A DNA stretch of 12,533 bases from JBDRGC01 sp043818215. Its GTDB lineage: Bacteria > Chloroflexota > Anaerolineae > Anaerolineales > UBA11858. Shown piece after piece: positions 1 through 6,287 of this stretch. The position numbers were made by a program, and so were the translations under genes. Within the stretch, counting starts at the first letter, position 1; each line of letters opens with the position of its first letter. A model generated the notes under the pieces. It was not told the origin of the DNA. It saw nothing but the letters and a program-made list of their open reading frames with translations, and made no database searches. The stretch is taken from NCBI GenBank assembly GCA_043818215.1, contig JBDRGC010000156.1:1-12533 (forward strand), written 5' to 3'.

Positions 1-3
1 CAA

Positions 4-364
4 TTAATAATTAAGAAGCTTGAGCAACGTATTTTTCGTAAGTTGTTCTTCCCAATCAGAAGTAATGATGAAGGCCCGAATATCATGGGAGACATCTTCC
101 TTCCAATCCAGTTGTTCTATTCGCTGGCGGGTAAATTCCCGGGTGGTGGTTACATATTGACTGATGACCCGGAGGCGTTCCTTCACTAACTCCGAAAGTG
201 GGGCACAAGACCTCCCCAAATGCCTAAAAACGTACCAAAGTGGGGCATACCGCTTTCTAAACGGGTCTTTTTGGGCTAAAAGTGGGAGAACATTTGCGTC
301 CGGTTTTAATTGCGTGAAACCATCAGTCAATATGTAGCCACTACCATCTTTTTTTCTCAGCCAC
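4..364 (-). pseudogene. Small hypothetical gene with an apparent frameshift in an A7 run
   Basis: I do not recognise this protein. An open frame of about 115 codons ends at a TAA at 4-6, but it has no good start codon of its own. A Shine-Dalgarno AGGAG (371-375) lies 6 nt ahead of a GTG (362-364), just after the stop of the IolE-like stub. That GTG frame reads VAEKKRW and hits TAG. Removing one A from the run of seven (349-355) joins it to the long frame, giving VAEKKDGSGYILTDGF and onward, about 119 residues. The product would be soluble, basic in the middle and rich in Leu/Lys at the C-terminus. I see no signal peptide or known motif. The indel may be an assembly error or a real mutation. 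The spacing suggests it was the last gene of the kinase operon. Confidence 0.4.
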
Positions 365-376
365 TGTATTCTCCTA

Positions 377-586
377 TCAAATGTGCATTGCAGCAGGATT
401 CTCAAAGCCAATCGATTCCAGATAATCTCGGTTGCGCTGAACGCTATCTTTGGGGTTACCCATGCCAGGTAAAACATCTTGTTCGACCACAATCCAACCA
501 TCGTAGTCAAGTTCATTGAGAATAGTCTTTAGCGCCGGGAAATCTATCCCCCCTTTACCAAGTTCGTAAAAGGACTCGTTTAACAC
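377..586 (-). pseudogene. C-terminal stub of an IolE-type sugar isomerase/dehydratase (TIM barrel)
   Basis: About 69 residues survive, with ELGKGGIDFPALKTILNEL followed by DYDGWIVVEQDVLPGMGNP. This is the end of the AP-endonuclease-2-like TIM barrel in the inosose dehydratase (IolE) / sugar phosphate isomerase family, whose members usually run about 270-300 residues. The glutamate in VVEQD matches the last metal/active-site acid of that fold. The first three quarters of the protein is missing: an in-frame TAA stands at 599-601 and the kinase stop is at 615. The GTG at 584-586 is therefore only the first available start, not a real one. A 5' deletion that fused the remnant to the kinase gene is the simplest reading. 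Its natural stop, TGA at 377, is followed by a good ribosome binding site for the next gene, so the 3' side looks original. Confidence 0.75.
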
Positions 587-614
587 AATTGGTCTGTGTT
601 ATTTCAATCGTCAC

Positions 615-1697
615 TCATCGCTGGATACGCGCTGACCCTCCTTGGGCAAAAGCTCTTACCTGCTCAACGGTTGCCATGGTTGTATCACCAGGGAAGGAGG
701 TCATCAGCGCGCCATGTGCCCAGCCCAAATTGACGGCTTCTTGTTCTGGCTCCCCTGTTAGGAGGCCATAAATGAAACCGGACGCAAATCCATCCCCACC
801 GCCGACGCGGTCGTAAACGTTAAGTTCGCAGGTCGGTGAAACGTATGCCTTGCCGTTGATCCAGGCAACCGCGCCCCAACCATGATGGTTGGTGGAATAC
901 ACCTCCCGCAAGGTTGTAGCGACTACTTTGACATGCGGATATTTTTCGATCACCCGGTCAATCATCCCGAAGAACTTGCTGGGGTCTAGCTTGGACTCGG
1001 CGGTGACGTCGGGGCCAGGGATTCCGAGACCCATCTGCAAGTCTTCCTCATTACCAAGAATGACATCCACGTTCTCGACAATCCGACGGAGAACAGACAA
1101 AGCGCGGTCGTGGCCGCCCCAGATGTTCCACAATTTTCCGCGATAGTTCAAATCGAAAGATGTGACCGCACCGGCAGCCTTGGCCGCTTGCATGCCTTCG
1201 ATAATCAACTCGCCGGTGGTTTCCGACAAGGCAGCGAAAATGCCGCCGCTGTGGAACCAGCGCATACCCCCTGCGAAAATTTCATTCCAATCAAAATCGC
1301 CGGGCTTGAGTAAGGCGCCAGCTTCGTTCGAGCGATTATAAAATACAAGCGGGGGGCGCACCCCGAAACCACGGTCACTATATACTGTGGCCATATTGGG
1401 GCCATTCACCCCGTTATGTTCGAAATATTTATAAAAAGGTTTGACGCCCATGGCACGAACTCGCTCGGCGATCAGCGCACCGATGGGGTAATCCACCATC
1501 GCCGTGGCGATGCCGGTCTTTAAACGAAAACAATCCGCCAGGTTAGCAGCTACGTTGAACTCACCTCCACTGACATGAATTTTGCACTCGGTGGCCTTGC
1601 GGAAGGGGACGACGCCGGGATCAAGCCGATTAATAAGCGCGCCGACGGACACCAAGTCCAGCGCGGCCTCTTTTTTGATATTCAGCCCATATTTCAT
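615..1697 (-). CDS. kdgK: PfkB-family sugar-acid kinase, 2-keto-3-deoxygluconate kinase type
   Basis: Predicted cytoplasmic ribokinase-fold kinase of 360 residues, in the family's range. Visible features are the N-terminal substrate region with GGEFNVAANLA (44-54), the block SFDLNYRGKLW (180-190) typical of KDG kinases, LGNEEDL (214-220), and the C-terminal PfkB signature DRVGGGDGFASG (296-307), whose D302 is the expected catalytic base. The usual GAGD anion hole reads GGGD here. The start ATG follows an AGGAG box and lies 16 bp after the gnd stop, so it is the third gene of the larA-gnd-kinase operon. KDG phosphorylation fits the canonical uronate route (mannonate -> KDG -> KDPG). The position right after gnd leaves open gluconate or another hexonate as substrate, and IolC-type 5-keto-2-deoxygluconate is a further alternative. 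The kinase call is secure, the substrate is not. Confidence 0.85.
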   Translation of the reverse strand: MKYGLNIKKEAALDLVSVGALINRLDPGVVPFRKATECKIHVSGGEFNVAANLADCFRLKTGIATAMVDYPIGALIAERVRAMGVKPFYKYFEHNGVNGPNMATVYSDRGFGVRPPLVFYNRSNEAGALLKPGDFDWNEIFAGGMRWFHSGGIFAALSETTGELIIEGMQAAKAAGAVTSFDLNYRGKLWNIWGGHDRALSVLRRIVENVDVILGNEEDLQMGLGIPGPDVTAESKLDPSKFFGMIDRVIEKYPHVKVVATTLREVYSTNHHGWGAVAWINGKAYVSPTCELNVYDRVGGGDGFASGFIYGLLTGEPEQEAVNLGWAHGALMTSFPGDTTMATVEQVRAFAQGGSARIQR

Positions 1698-1713
1698 TTT
1701 AGTCTCCTTTCAA

Positions 1714-3165
1714 TTATGCATTGTAGGTGCTGGAAGTTATATCGCCGCCGAGGCCTGTCCAATTAGTATGGAAAACCTCACCACGGGGTTTATCCGTGCG
1801 CTCATAGGTGTGAGCGCCAAAGTAATCCCGCAGGGCTTGCAGCAGGTTGGCAGGCAACCGTTCGCGGCGGTAACCATCATAAAATGCCAAGCCGCTGGAC
1901 ATCGCTGGAACAGGGATACCCGCTTCAACTGCCGTAGCAATCACCCGCCGCCATCCTAATTGGGCCGCGTCTATTTCAGTCTTGAAGTAATCATCCAGCA
2001 ACAAGTTAGTCAGGTTATGTTTTTTGTCAAAGGCTTCTTTGATCTTGCTCAAGAAAGCCGAGCGGATGATACAACCGCCGCGCCACATTAGGGCAATGCC
2101 GCCGTAGTTAAGCTTCCAGCCATACTCCGCTGCTGCAGCCTGCATCAACATATAACCCTGGGTATAAGACATGATCTTGGATGCGTAGAGAGCATCATGA
2201 ATATCCTTGATGAAAGTCTGCTTATCGCTATCAAATCCCACTTCCGGGCCGCTCAATACCTGGGATGCTTCTACTCGGTCTGTTTTCAAAGCAGACAGGG
2301 AACGCGCCAGCACCGCTTCGTTGATCAATGTCAATGGGATGCCCATTTCCAACGAAGAGATCGCCGTCCATTTCCCGGTGCCTTTTTGTCCGGCGGTATC
2401 GAGAATTTTGTTGACCACGTACTCGCCATTTTCATCTCGGTAGCCTAAAATATCACGAGTAATCTCGATCAGATAAGAATCCAGCTTACCTTTGTTCCAC
2501 GCTGCGAAGACCTCGTGCATCTCCTGGTTGCTCATTCCCAGCAGATTCTTCATCAAGTCGTAGGCTTCACAGATGAGTTGCATATCGCCATACTCTATTC
2601 CATTATGAGTCATCTTAACGTAATGGCCTGCACCATTCTCGCCAACCCAATCGCAGCAGGGCACGCCGTCATCTACTTTGGCCGAGATCGCCTGGAAAAT
2701 CCCCTTGACGTGCAGCCAGGCTGGGGGTGATCCCCCCGGCATGATCGAAGGCCCGAAACGGGCGCCTTCCTCCCCGCCGGAGACTCCCGTGCCAATGTAG
2801 AGAAGTCCTTGCGACTCGACGTACTCGGTACGGCGGATGGTGTCGTTATAATTTGAGTTGCCGCCGTCAATGATGATGTCGCCTGCCTGCAAATGGGGAA
2901 TGAGCAAATCAATGAAATCATCTACCGGCGCGCCTGCTTTTACCAGCAGCATCACCCGGCGGGGTCTTTTCAGCACACTGACCAATTCTTCGATAGAATG
3001 CGTTCCAACAACTTCGGTGTCCTTGGCGATGCCGTTGATGAAATCATCCACCTTGGAAGTCGTGCGGTTAAAGACCGCCACTTTGAAGCTGTGGTCATTC
3101 ATGTTCAAGACCAGGTTTTGTCCCATGACAGCCAAGCCAATCAGGCCAAAATCACATTTTTTCAT
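1714..3165 (-). CDS. gnd: 6-phosphogluconate dehydrogenase (decarboxylating)
   Basis: This enzyme oxidatively decarboxylates 6-phosphogluconate to ribulose 5-phosphate. The 483 residues match the long, homodimeric class. Residues 7-15 (GLIGLAVMG) form the Rossmann loop, and N33-R34-T35 after the second strand is the pattern of NADP-preferring enzymes. IIDGGNSNYNDT (98-109) and SGGEEGARFGPSIMPGG (129-145) are substrate/coenzyme loops. K184, H187, N188 and E191 in HYVKMTHNGIEYGDM correspond to the catalytic Lys and Glu region, and the C-terminal tail HTNWTG completes the partner active site. An AAAGGAG box precedes the ATG. It sits 39 bp after the LarA homologue and 16 bp before the kinase. In a uronate locus this gene makes sense if hexonate carbon is routed to gluconate and 6-phosphogluconate. 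Confidence 0.96.
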   Translation of the reverse strand: MKKCDFGLIGLAVMGQNLVLNMNDHSFKVAVFNRTTSKVDDFINGIAKDTEVVGTHSIEELVSVLKRPRRVMLLVKAGAPVDDFIDLLIPHLQAGDIIIDGGNSNYNDTIRRTEYVESQGLLYIGTGVSGGEEGARFGPSIMPGGSPPAWLHVKGIFQAISAKVDDGVPCCDWVGENGAGHYVKMTHNGIEYGDMQLICEAYDLMKNLLGMSNQEMHEVFAAWNKGKLDSYLIEITRDILGYRDENGEYVVNKILDTAGQKGTGKWTAISSLEMGIPLTLINEAVLARSLSALKTDRVEASQVLSGPEVGFDSDKQTFIKDIHDALYASKIMSYTQGYMLMQAAAAEYGWKLNYGGIALMWRGGCIIRSAFLSKIKEAFDKKHNLTNLLLDDYFKTEIDAAQLGWRRVIATAVEAGIPVPAMSSGLAFYDGYRRERLPANLLQALRDYFGAHTYERTDKPRGEVFHTNWTGLGGDITSSTYNA

Positions 3166-3204
3166 CTTGATTTCTCCTTTTCTCTTCTTTGGTTAGAAAT
3201 CGAA

Positions 3205-4464
3205 TTATCGAACCCGGTAAAGGATTTCGCCCGCTTTGGGAACGAATAATATCCCTTCAGATTCCCGGTTTATCCATTGATGGATATCAACATTATCAGG
3301 ATTCAGGTACCCCAGGTTGAGCCGCTCACAATCATCAGGAGGGATATTGCTCGCCAGGGTCACTTTGACATTGGGTTTTTCAACACCGTTGTCCATCACC
3401 CCGGAGCCGCGCACATGAGTACTGTGAGCTAACACCCCTAAAGGAACATGCTTAAATCGATCCCATTGCTCTAAGAAATACGCTAACACATGATATCCAA
3501 TCTCATAAATATACTTACCATGCACATGACTGACCACATCCAAATGAGGGGCGTAGATGATGACCTCGCCACCATTGGCCACAGCCGGTTCGAGTTTGTA
3601 CATAGCTTTGGCCGCCGTCCAGAGTTCATCGTACATTGGCGGGGCGCAGGAAAGCACCCGTTGGAAGGGTTTGTTGCACCACAGGATATGACGCTGCGCG
3701 GAAAAATCAGCCGCCGCGCTCCAGGCTGTGTACATATCGCCGATGAACAGCCCTGCCAGATCGCGGCCTTGTACGGTCAGTGCGATCAGCGTGACAGGCG
3801 TTTTCAGCCTTTGTGCCGCCGCGTGAATCATACTGCGCACAGGCGTATCCTTGATACCGATTGTGCCAATCACTCCGGCCAGCGCTCCCAACCAGTGGGT
3901 TGCGTTGATCATCTCTGCACCGGAGATACCCGGGAACAGATACTTGGCCCCGCCTGAAAAACCAGCCACTTCATGCGGAAAACTCGGCCCCAAAATGATG
4001 ATATGGTCACATTCGAGTGCGGCTTTGTTCAGACGGATCTCGACTCTATCGGGCAGCGATTCGTGCCAGTGCGCGCCGGAAATTTGCTTGATCTCGTCCT
4101 GCTCCATTGTGCCGAGGGTGGCGAGGGCGGAGGGTTTGTCCCAGGCGTGATTGAGTAAGCCAATATGCCCAAAGGTTGACTCACGCTCCCCGGGGCTGCC
4201 CACCACCAGGTTGCAGAGCTGCGGCTCGCTCAAGGGGGGGTGAGTGCCCAGTGCGACCATAAAATCAAGCTGGCGGGCATCGTGCAGCACCTCGACCAGT
4301 GCCCGAAAAAGAAACGGCAGCGGCAGCGAGCGCGTGTGATCTGGTATCAGCACCAGCACACGTTGATCACGAAATTGCCCCTCCAGGCCGTCATGCAAGG
4401 TTTGCCAGATGGTTTCGTTGGAGAGAATAGCGCCAGATGAGGCTTGATTTTCAATCAAAGTCAT
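3205..4464 (-). CDS. larA: LarA-family nickel-pincer 2-hydroxyacid racemase/epimerase
   Basis: This is a 419-residue homologue of lactate racemase LarA, whose family uses the nickel-pincer nucleotide to invert C2 of hydroxyacids by hydride transfer. The key residues are visible: PDHTR (41-45, LarA D72/R75 region), GTHPPLSE (73-80, H75 as a catalytic His), PHEVAGFSGGAKYLFPG (163-179, with H164 as the second catalytic His and K174 as the cofactor-attaching Lys), NATH (187-190, H190 as Ni ligand) and K286. Where lactate racemase has Tyr-Gln before that last Lys, this protein has W282-T283, so another substrate is likely. The cofactor genes larB, larC and larE are not in the window. It leads the gnd-kinase operon. 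D-mannonate/D-gluconate C2 epimerisation is my best guess from context. The ATG lies 9 nt after a weak GGAT box. Confidence 0.85.
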   Translation of the reverse strand: MTLIENQASSGAILSNETIWQTLHDGLEGQFRDQRVLVLIPDHTRSLPLPFLFRALVEVLHDARQLDFMVALGTHPPLSEPQLCNLVVGSPGERESTFGHIGLLNHAWDKPSALATLGTMEQDEIKQISGAHWHESLPDRVEIRLNKAALECDHIIILGPSFPHEVAGFSGGAKYLFPGISGAEMINATHWLGALAGVIGTIGIKDTPVRSMIHAAAQRLKTPVTLIALTVQGRDLAGLFIGDMYTAWSAAADFSAQRHILWCNKPFQRVLSCAPPMYDELWTAAKAMYKLEPAVANGGEVIIYAPHLDVVSHVHGKYIYEIGYHVLAYFLEQWDRFKHVPLGVLAHSTHVRGSGVMDNGVEKPNVKVTLASNIPPDDCERLNLGYLNPDNVDIHQWINRESEGILFVPKAGEILYRVR

Positions 4465-4466
4465 TG

Positions 4467-4480
4467 CAAATCCAGATTTG
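4467..4480 (-). promoter_or_regulatory. Short inverted repeat over the larA ribosome binding site
   Basis: Perfect 6-bp arms CAAATC and GATTTG, separated by 2 bp, sit directly before the larA start and contain its only purine-rich ribosome binding candidate (GGAT). With a 2-nt spacer it is more plausible as a protein site than as a stable hairpin. Modest evidence. Confidence 0.25.
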
Positions 4481-4530
4481 TAACGCAGTCCCCACAGCGG
4501 AGTGGGAGACGTGGAGAGGGAAACGTAAAA

Positions 4531-4600
4531 CGTGAAAATTCACGCCCACCTGTACTCATCTGTACTTGGACACAGGTGCAAGTTTAGATGCATGTACAAG
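4531..4600. promoter_or_regulatory. Operator-like cluster of repeats ahead of the larA operon
   Basis: Three patterns lie between the predicted larA-operon promoter and its first gene. CGTGAA-AA-TTCACG (4531-4544) has perfect 6-bp arms. TGTACT occurs at 4551 and again at 4561, one helical turn apart, and TGTAC recurs at 4593. ACTTGGACACAGGTGCAAGT (4564-4583) is a 20-bp imperfect palindrome with arms ACTTG/CAAGT and inner AC/GT pairs. The position just downstream of the promoter suits a repressor site. GntR and LacI family regulators commonly control uronate genes, but no regulator gene is present here, so the binder is unknown. Confidence 0.4.
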
Positions 4601-4609
4601 TGTTCGCGT

Positions 4610-4638
4610 CTTATAATAATGTCTGGCAGCAAATGCAA
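4610..4638 (-). promoter_or_regulatory. Candidate promoter of the larA-gnd-kinase operon
   Basis: On the minus strand, TATAAG (4610-4615) as -10 and TTGCAT (4633-4638) as -35 are separated by 17 bp, predicting a start near 4603 and a leader of about 140 nt. The -35 matches only half of the consensus, so this promoter would be weak or activator dependent. Confidence 0.4.
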
Positions 4639-4677
4639 ATTCTTTGCAAAAATATGTTTGTGTAAAGTTGACACTAG

Positions 4678-4706
4678 TTGACAGTTCTTCATCACTTGCA
4701 TATAAT
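4678..4706 (+). promoter_or_regulatory. Consensus sigma70-type promoter on the plus strand
   Basis: TTGACA (4678-4683), exactly 17 bp, then TATAAT (4701-4706): a full match to the housekeeping consensus in both boxes and spacing. A second TTGACA lies 10 bp upstream (4668-4673), forming a GTTGACA direct repeat. It faces away from every gene on the opposite strand. The only thing immediately downstream is the structured RNA candidate at 4713-4836, so I take it as that RNA's promoter. Confidence 0.8.
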
Positions 4707-4712
4707 AGAATC

Positions 4713-4836
4713 ATCCAAAAACATTTTTGTGTTTTCCTCCCCGGTGAAGGCGTGCCCGACAGATGGGCGCGGGTTGGGTTTTAGGTGCTGAGAGCCTGTA
4801 TAAAAGCATCCCCAACTAGCCGGGGCGGTTTTGTTT
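4713..4836 (+). ncRNA. Candidate small structured RNA, about 124 nt, family not recognised
   Basis: This is the predicted transcript from the consensus promoter at 4678-4706, ending in the T-rich tract TTTTGTTT (4829-4836). Reading the sequence as RNA gives a three-way junction. The closing stem pairs 4739-4744 (CCCCGG) with 4820-4825 (CCGGGG) and extends by two more pairs past a mismatch. Arm A pairs 4751-4757 with 4765-4771, seven pairs including one GU, around the loop GACAGAT. Arm B pairs 4773-4778 (GTTGGG) with 4811-4816 (CCCAAC) and is capped by an inner hairpin whose TTTTA/TAAAA (4779-4783/4801-4805) closes a GC-rich tip. An A/T hairpin (4717-4728) lies at the 5' end. No plus-strand gene follows, which argues for a trans-acting RNA rather than a riboswitch. 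The 3' end is antisense to the last codons of the DUF3800 gene. It does not match SRP RNA, tmRNA, RNase P or tRNA by eye. Confidence 0.6.
4810..4836 (+). terminator. Rho-independent-type 3' end of the small RNA
   Basis: GGGG (4822-4825) can pair locally with CCCC (4810-4813) or at long range with CCCC (4739-4742). Either stem is followed by CGG and TTTTGTTT. The two pairings exclude each other. On the minus strand the same GC stem overlaps the stop codon of the DUF3800 gene but has no T-run after it, so it is a weaker terminator in that direction. Confidence 0.55.
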
Positions 4837-5445
4837 CTCCTCGCTATAGTCAAACAAATGTACTTTGCCTTGCAAGCACCCCAGAAGAACATTGTCTGAG
4901 AGGTGTTCACTGGCCGCGGCGCCAGCGAGCATGTCAGCTACTTGCAAGCCATCTTCTTCGCGAGCCGGACGCGGTGCTACTTGTCTGAGATGTGGTTTAT
5001 CTGTGCTGCGTAGTTTGGCCGACACCGCAATTCGTACCGCTCGGGTAATACTTGTTTCTTTTCGACTGCCGTCGAAGAGTAATACGTGCTTCTCTATCAG
5101 GCCATCTGGCAACCGGATGATACTTTCGGAGACGAAATATCCGATCAATTCATTGCCGCGCATATTGCGAAATTCTGGCGTTAACCTTTGCTTGTTAACT
5201 CGCAAGACAATACCTCTAAGATTGACCTGCGCCAACTCCTCAAAGAAACGTGGCTTGAGAAATCTAGAAGAATCGGCGAAATGAAAGTAAAATTGTTTGC
5301 CGAGGCCATATCGGTCCCTGATGGAGTTCAGTATATCAGAGAGGGGCATCAAACTTGTAATGCAAGCAACCGTAAGATAGCGCGAGGAGGCTCTCCGAAA
5401 CTTGAAGCCAGGGTCTCCAGACCAATCTACGTAAAGGACTTTCAT
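4816..5445 (-). CDS. DUF3800 family protein
   Basis: This 209-residue soluble protein has features of the DUF3800 family, thought to have an RNase H-like fold but of unknown function: the N-terminal strand YVDWSGDPG (5-13) with acidic residues D7 and D11, LLFDGS (122-127) with D125, and a C-terminal EDGLQVADMLAGAA (164-177) helix with D171, like the family's QxADxxAG motif. These acids could form a metal site. The start is uncertain. A TTG at 5457 overlaps the SDR stop (TTGA), but the ATG at 5445, 8 bp after that stop, starts right before the conserved strand and I prefer it. Ribosome binding evidence is poor for both. It is the last gene of the uronate block. Its role there is not evident, and relatives often occur in mobile or defence-associated regions. 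Confidence 0.75.
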   Translation of the reverse strand: MKVLYVDWSGDPGFKFRRASSRYLTVACITSLMPLSDILNSIRDRYGLGKQFYFHFADSSRFLKPRFFEELAQVNLRGIVLRVNKQRLTPEFRNMRGNELIGYFVSESIIRLPDGLIEKHVLLFDGSRKETSITRAVRIAVSAKLRSTDKPHLRQVAPRPAREEDGLQVADMLAGAAASEHLSDNVLLGCLQGKVHLFDYSEEKQNRPG

Positions 5446-5453
5446 GGAACAGA

Positions 5454-6287
5454 TCAAACCCCGCTAAAAGCTGAGAAACCGCCATCTACCGGCACCACAA
5501 CGCCGGTCACAAATTGGGAAGCCGGGGAAAGCAGCCAAAACATTGCACCCAATAAATCTTTGGGGTTGCCGAATTTGCTCATGGGGGTATTATCAATAAT
5601 TGTTTTGCCGCGGGGCGTAAGTTCGCCGGTTTCAGGATCAGTCAATAAGAAACGGTTCTGCTCGGTCAGGAAGAAACCCGGGGCCAGGGCATTGACTCGG
5701 ATATCCGGCGAGTATTCCTGCGCCATGTGGACAGCCAGCCATTGGGTGAAATTGCTCACGGCAGCTTTGGCAGCCGAGTAGGCCGGGATGCGCGTCAGGG
5801 GTTGGAAAGCATTCATCGATGAGATATTGAGTATTACGCCCTCACCCTGCTCAACCATAATCTGACCGAAAACCTGGCTGGGCAACAGCATCCCCAAGAA
5901 ATTCAGATTGAAGACCCACTGGATAGCCTCCGGTGATAAATCGAAAAAGGACAGGTCGGGGCTGGTGGTGGCCTGCTTCTTGTTCCCGCCCGCGCCATTG
6001 ATGAGAATATCCACCCGGTCAAAGGTCTCCAGGGCTGTTTGGGCAGATGCCTCGATGCTGGCCTTGTCGAGCACATCGCATTGGATGGCTATGGCCTCGC
6101 CGCCCGCCGAGGTGATGTCGTCCACTATTTTCTGTGCCGTCTCGGGGACGATATCTAACACAACAACCCTGGCCCCGGCGTGGGCCAGCGCCCGGCTCAT
6201 CGTACCGCATAACACCCCACCGCCACCGGTGACAACAGCGGTTTTACCTTTCAAACTAAACAAACGCTCTAAATATTCTTGGTTCAT
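5454..6287 (-). CDS. uxuB: SDR-family D-fructuronate reductase (D-mannonate oxidoreductase)
   Basis: Predicted to reduce D-fructuronate to D-mannonate with a nicotinamide cofactor. The 277 residues match the short-chain dehydrogenase type of mannonate oxidoreductase (the Bacillus YjmF/UxuB kind, unrelated to the longer E. coli UxuB). T20-G21-GGGVLCG is the nucleotide loop. The usual second glycine of VLGG is Cys27 here, a mild departure. D45 after the second strand predicts NAD(H) preference. NGAGG (97-101), S156/S157, Y170 and K174 form the SDR active site, and the C-terminal VVVPVDGGFSAFSGV is typical of the family. The ATG overlaps the previous gene's stop as TAATG, so translation is probably coupled. 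The neighbours uxaC and uxaE support the fructuronate assignment. Another sugar-acid substrate cannot be excluded. Confidence 0.82.
   Translation of the reverse strand: MNQEYLERLFSLKGKTAVVTGGGGVLCGTMSRALAHAGARVVVLDIVPETAQKIVDDITSAGGEAIAIQCDVLDKASIEASAQTALETFDRVDILINGAGGNKKQATTSPDLSFFDLSPEAIQWVFNLNFLGMLLPSQVFGQIMVEQGEGVILNISSMNAFQPLTRIPAYSAAKAAVSNFTQWLAVHMAQEYSPDIRVNALAPGFFLTEQNRFLLTDPETGELTPRGKTIIDNTPMSKFGNPKDLLGAMFWLLSPASQFVTGVVVPVDGGFSAFSGV

Noticed and set aside
365..516. N-terminal extension of the hypothetical frame to 516
   Set aside because: This part overlaps the recognisable IolE-type remnant in another frame and has no ribosome binding signal; AGGAG-GTG at 362-375 is a better start.
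4781..4806. TPP riboswitch suggested by the word CTGAGA
   Set aside because: The second conserved TPP region (CTGATCTGGATAATGCCAGC-like) is absent and no thiamine gene follows on the plus strand.
4692..4910. 72-codon minus-strand frame across the spacer
   Set aside because: It overlaps the end of the DUF3800 gene in another frame and covers the small RNA; no family resemblance or start signal.
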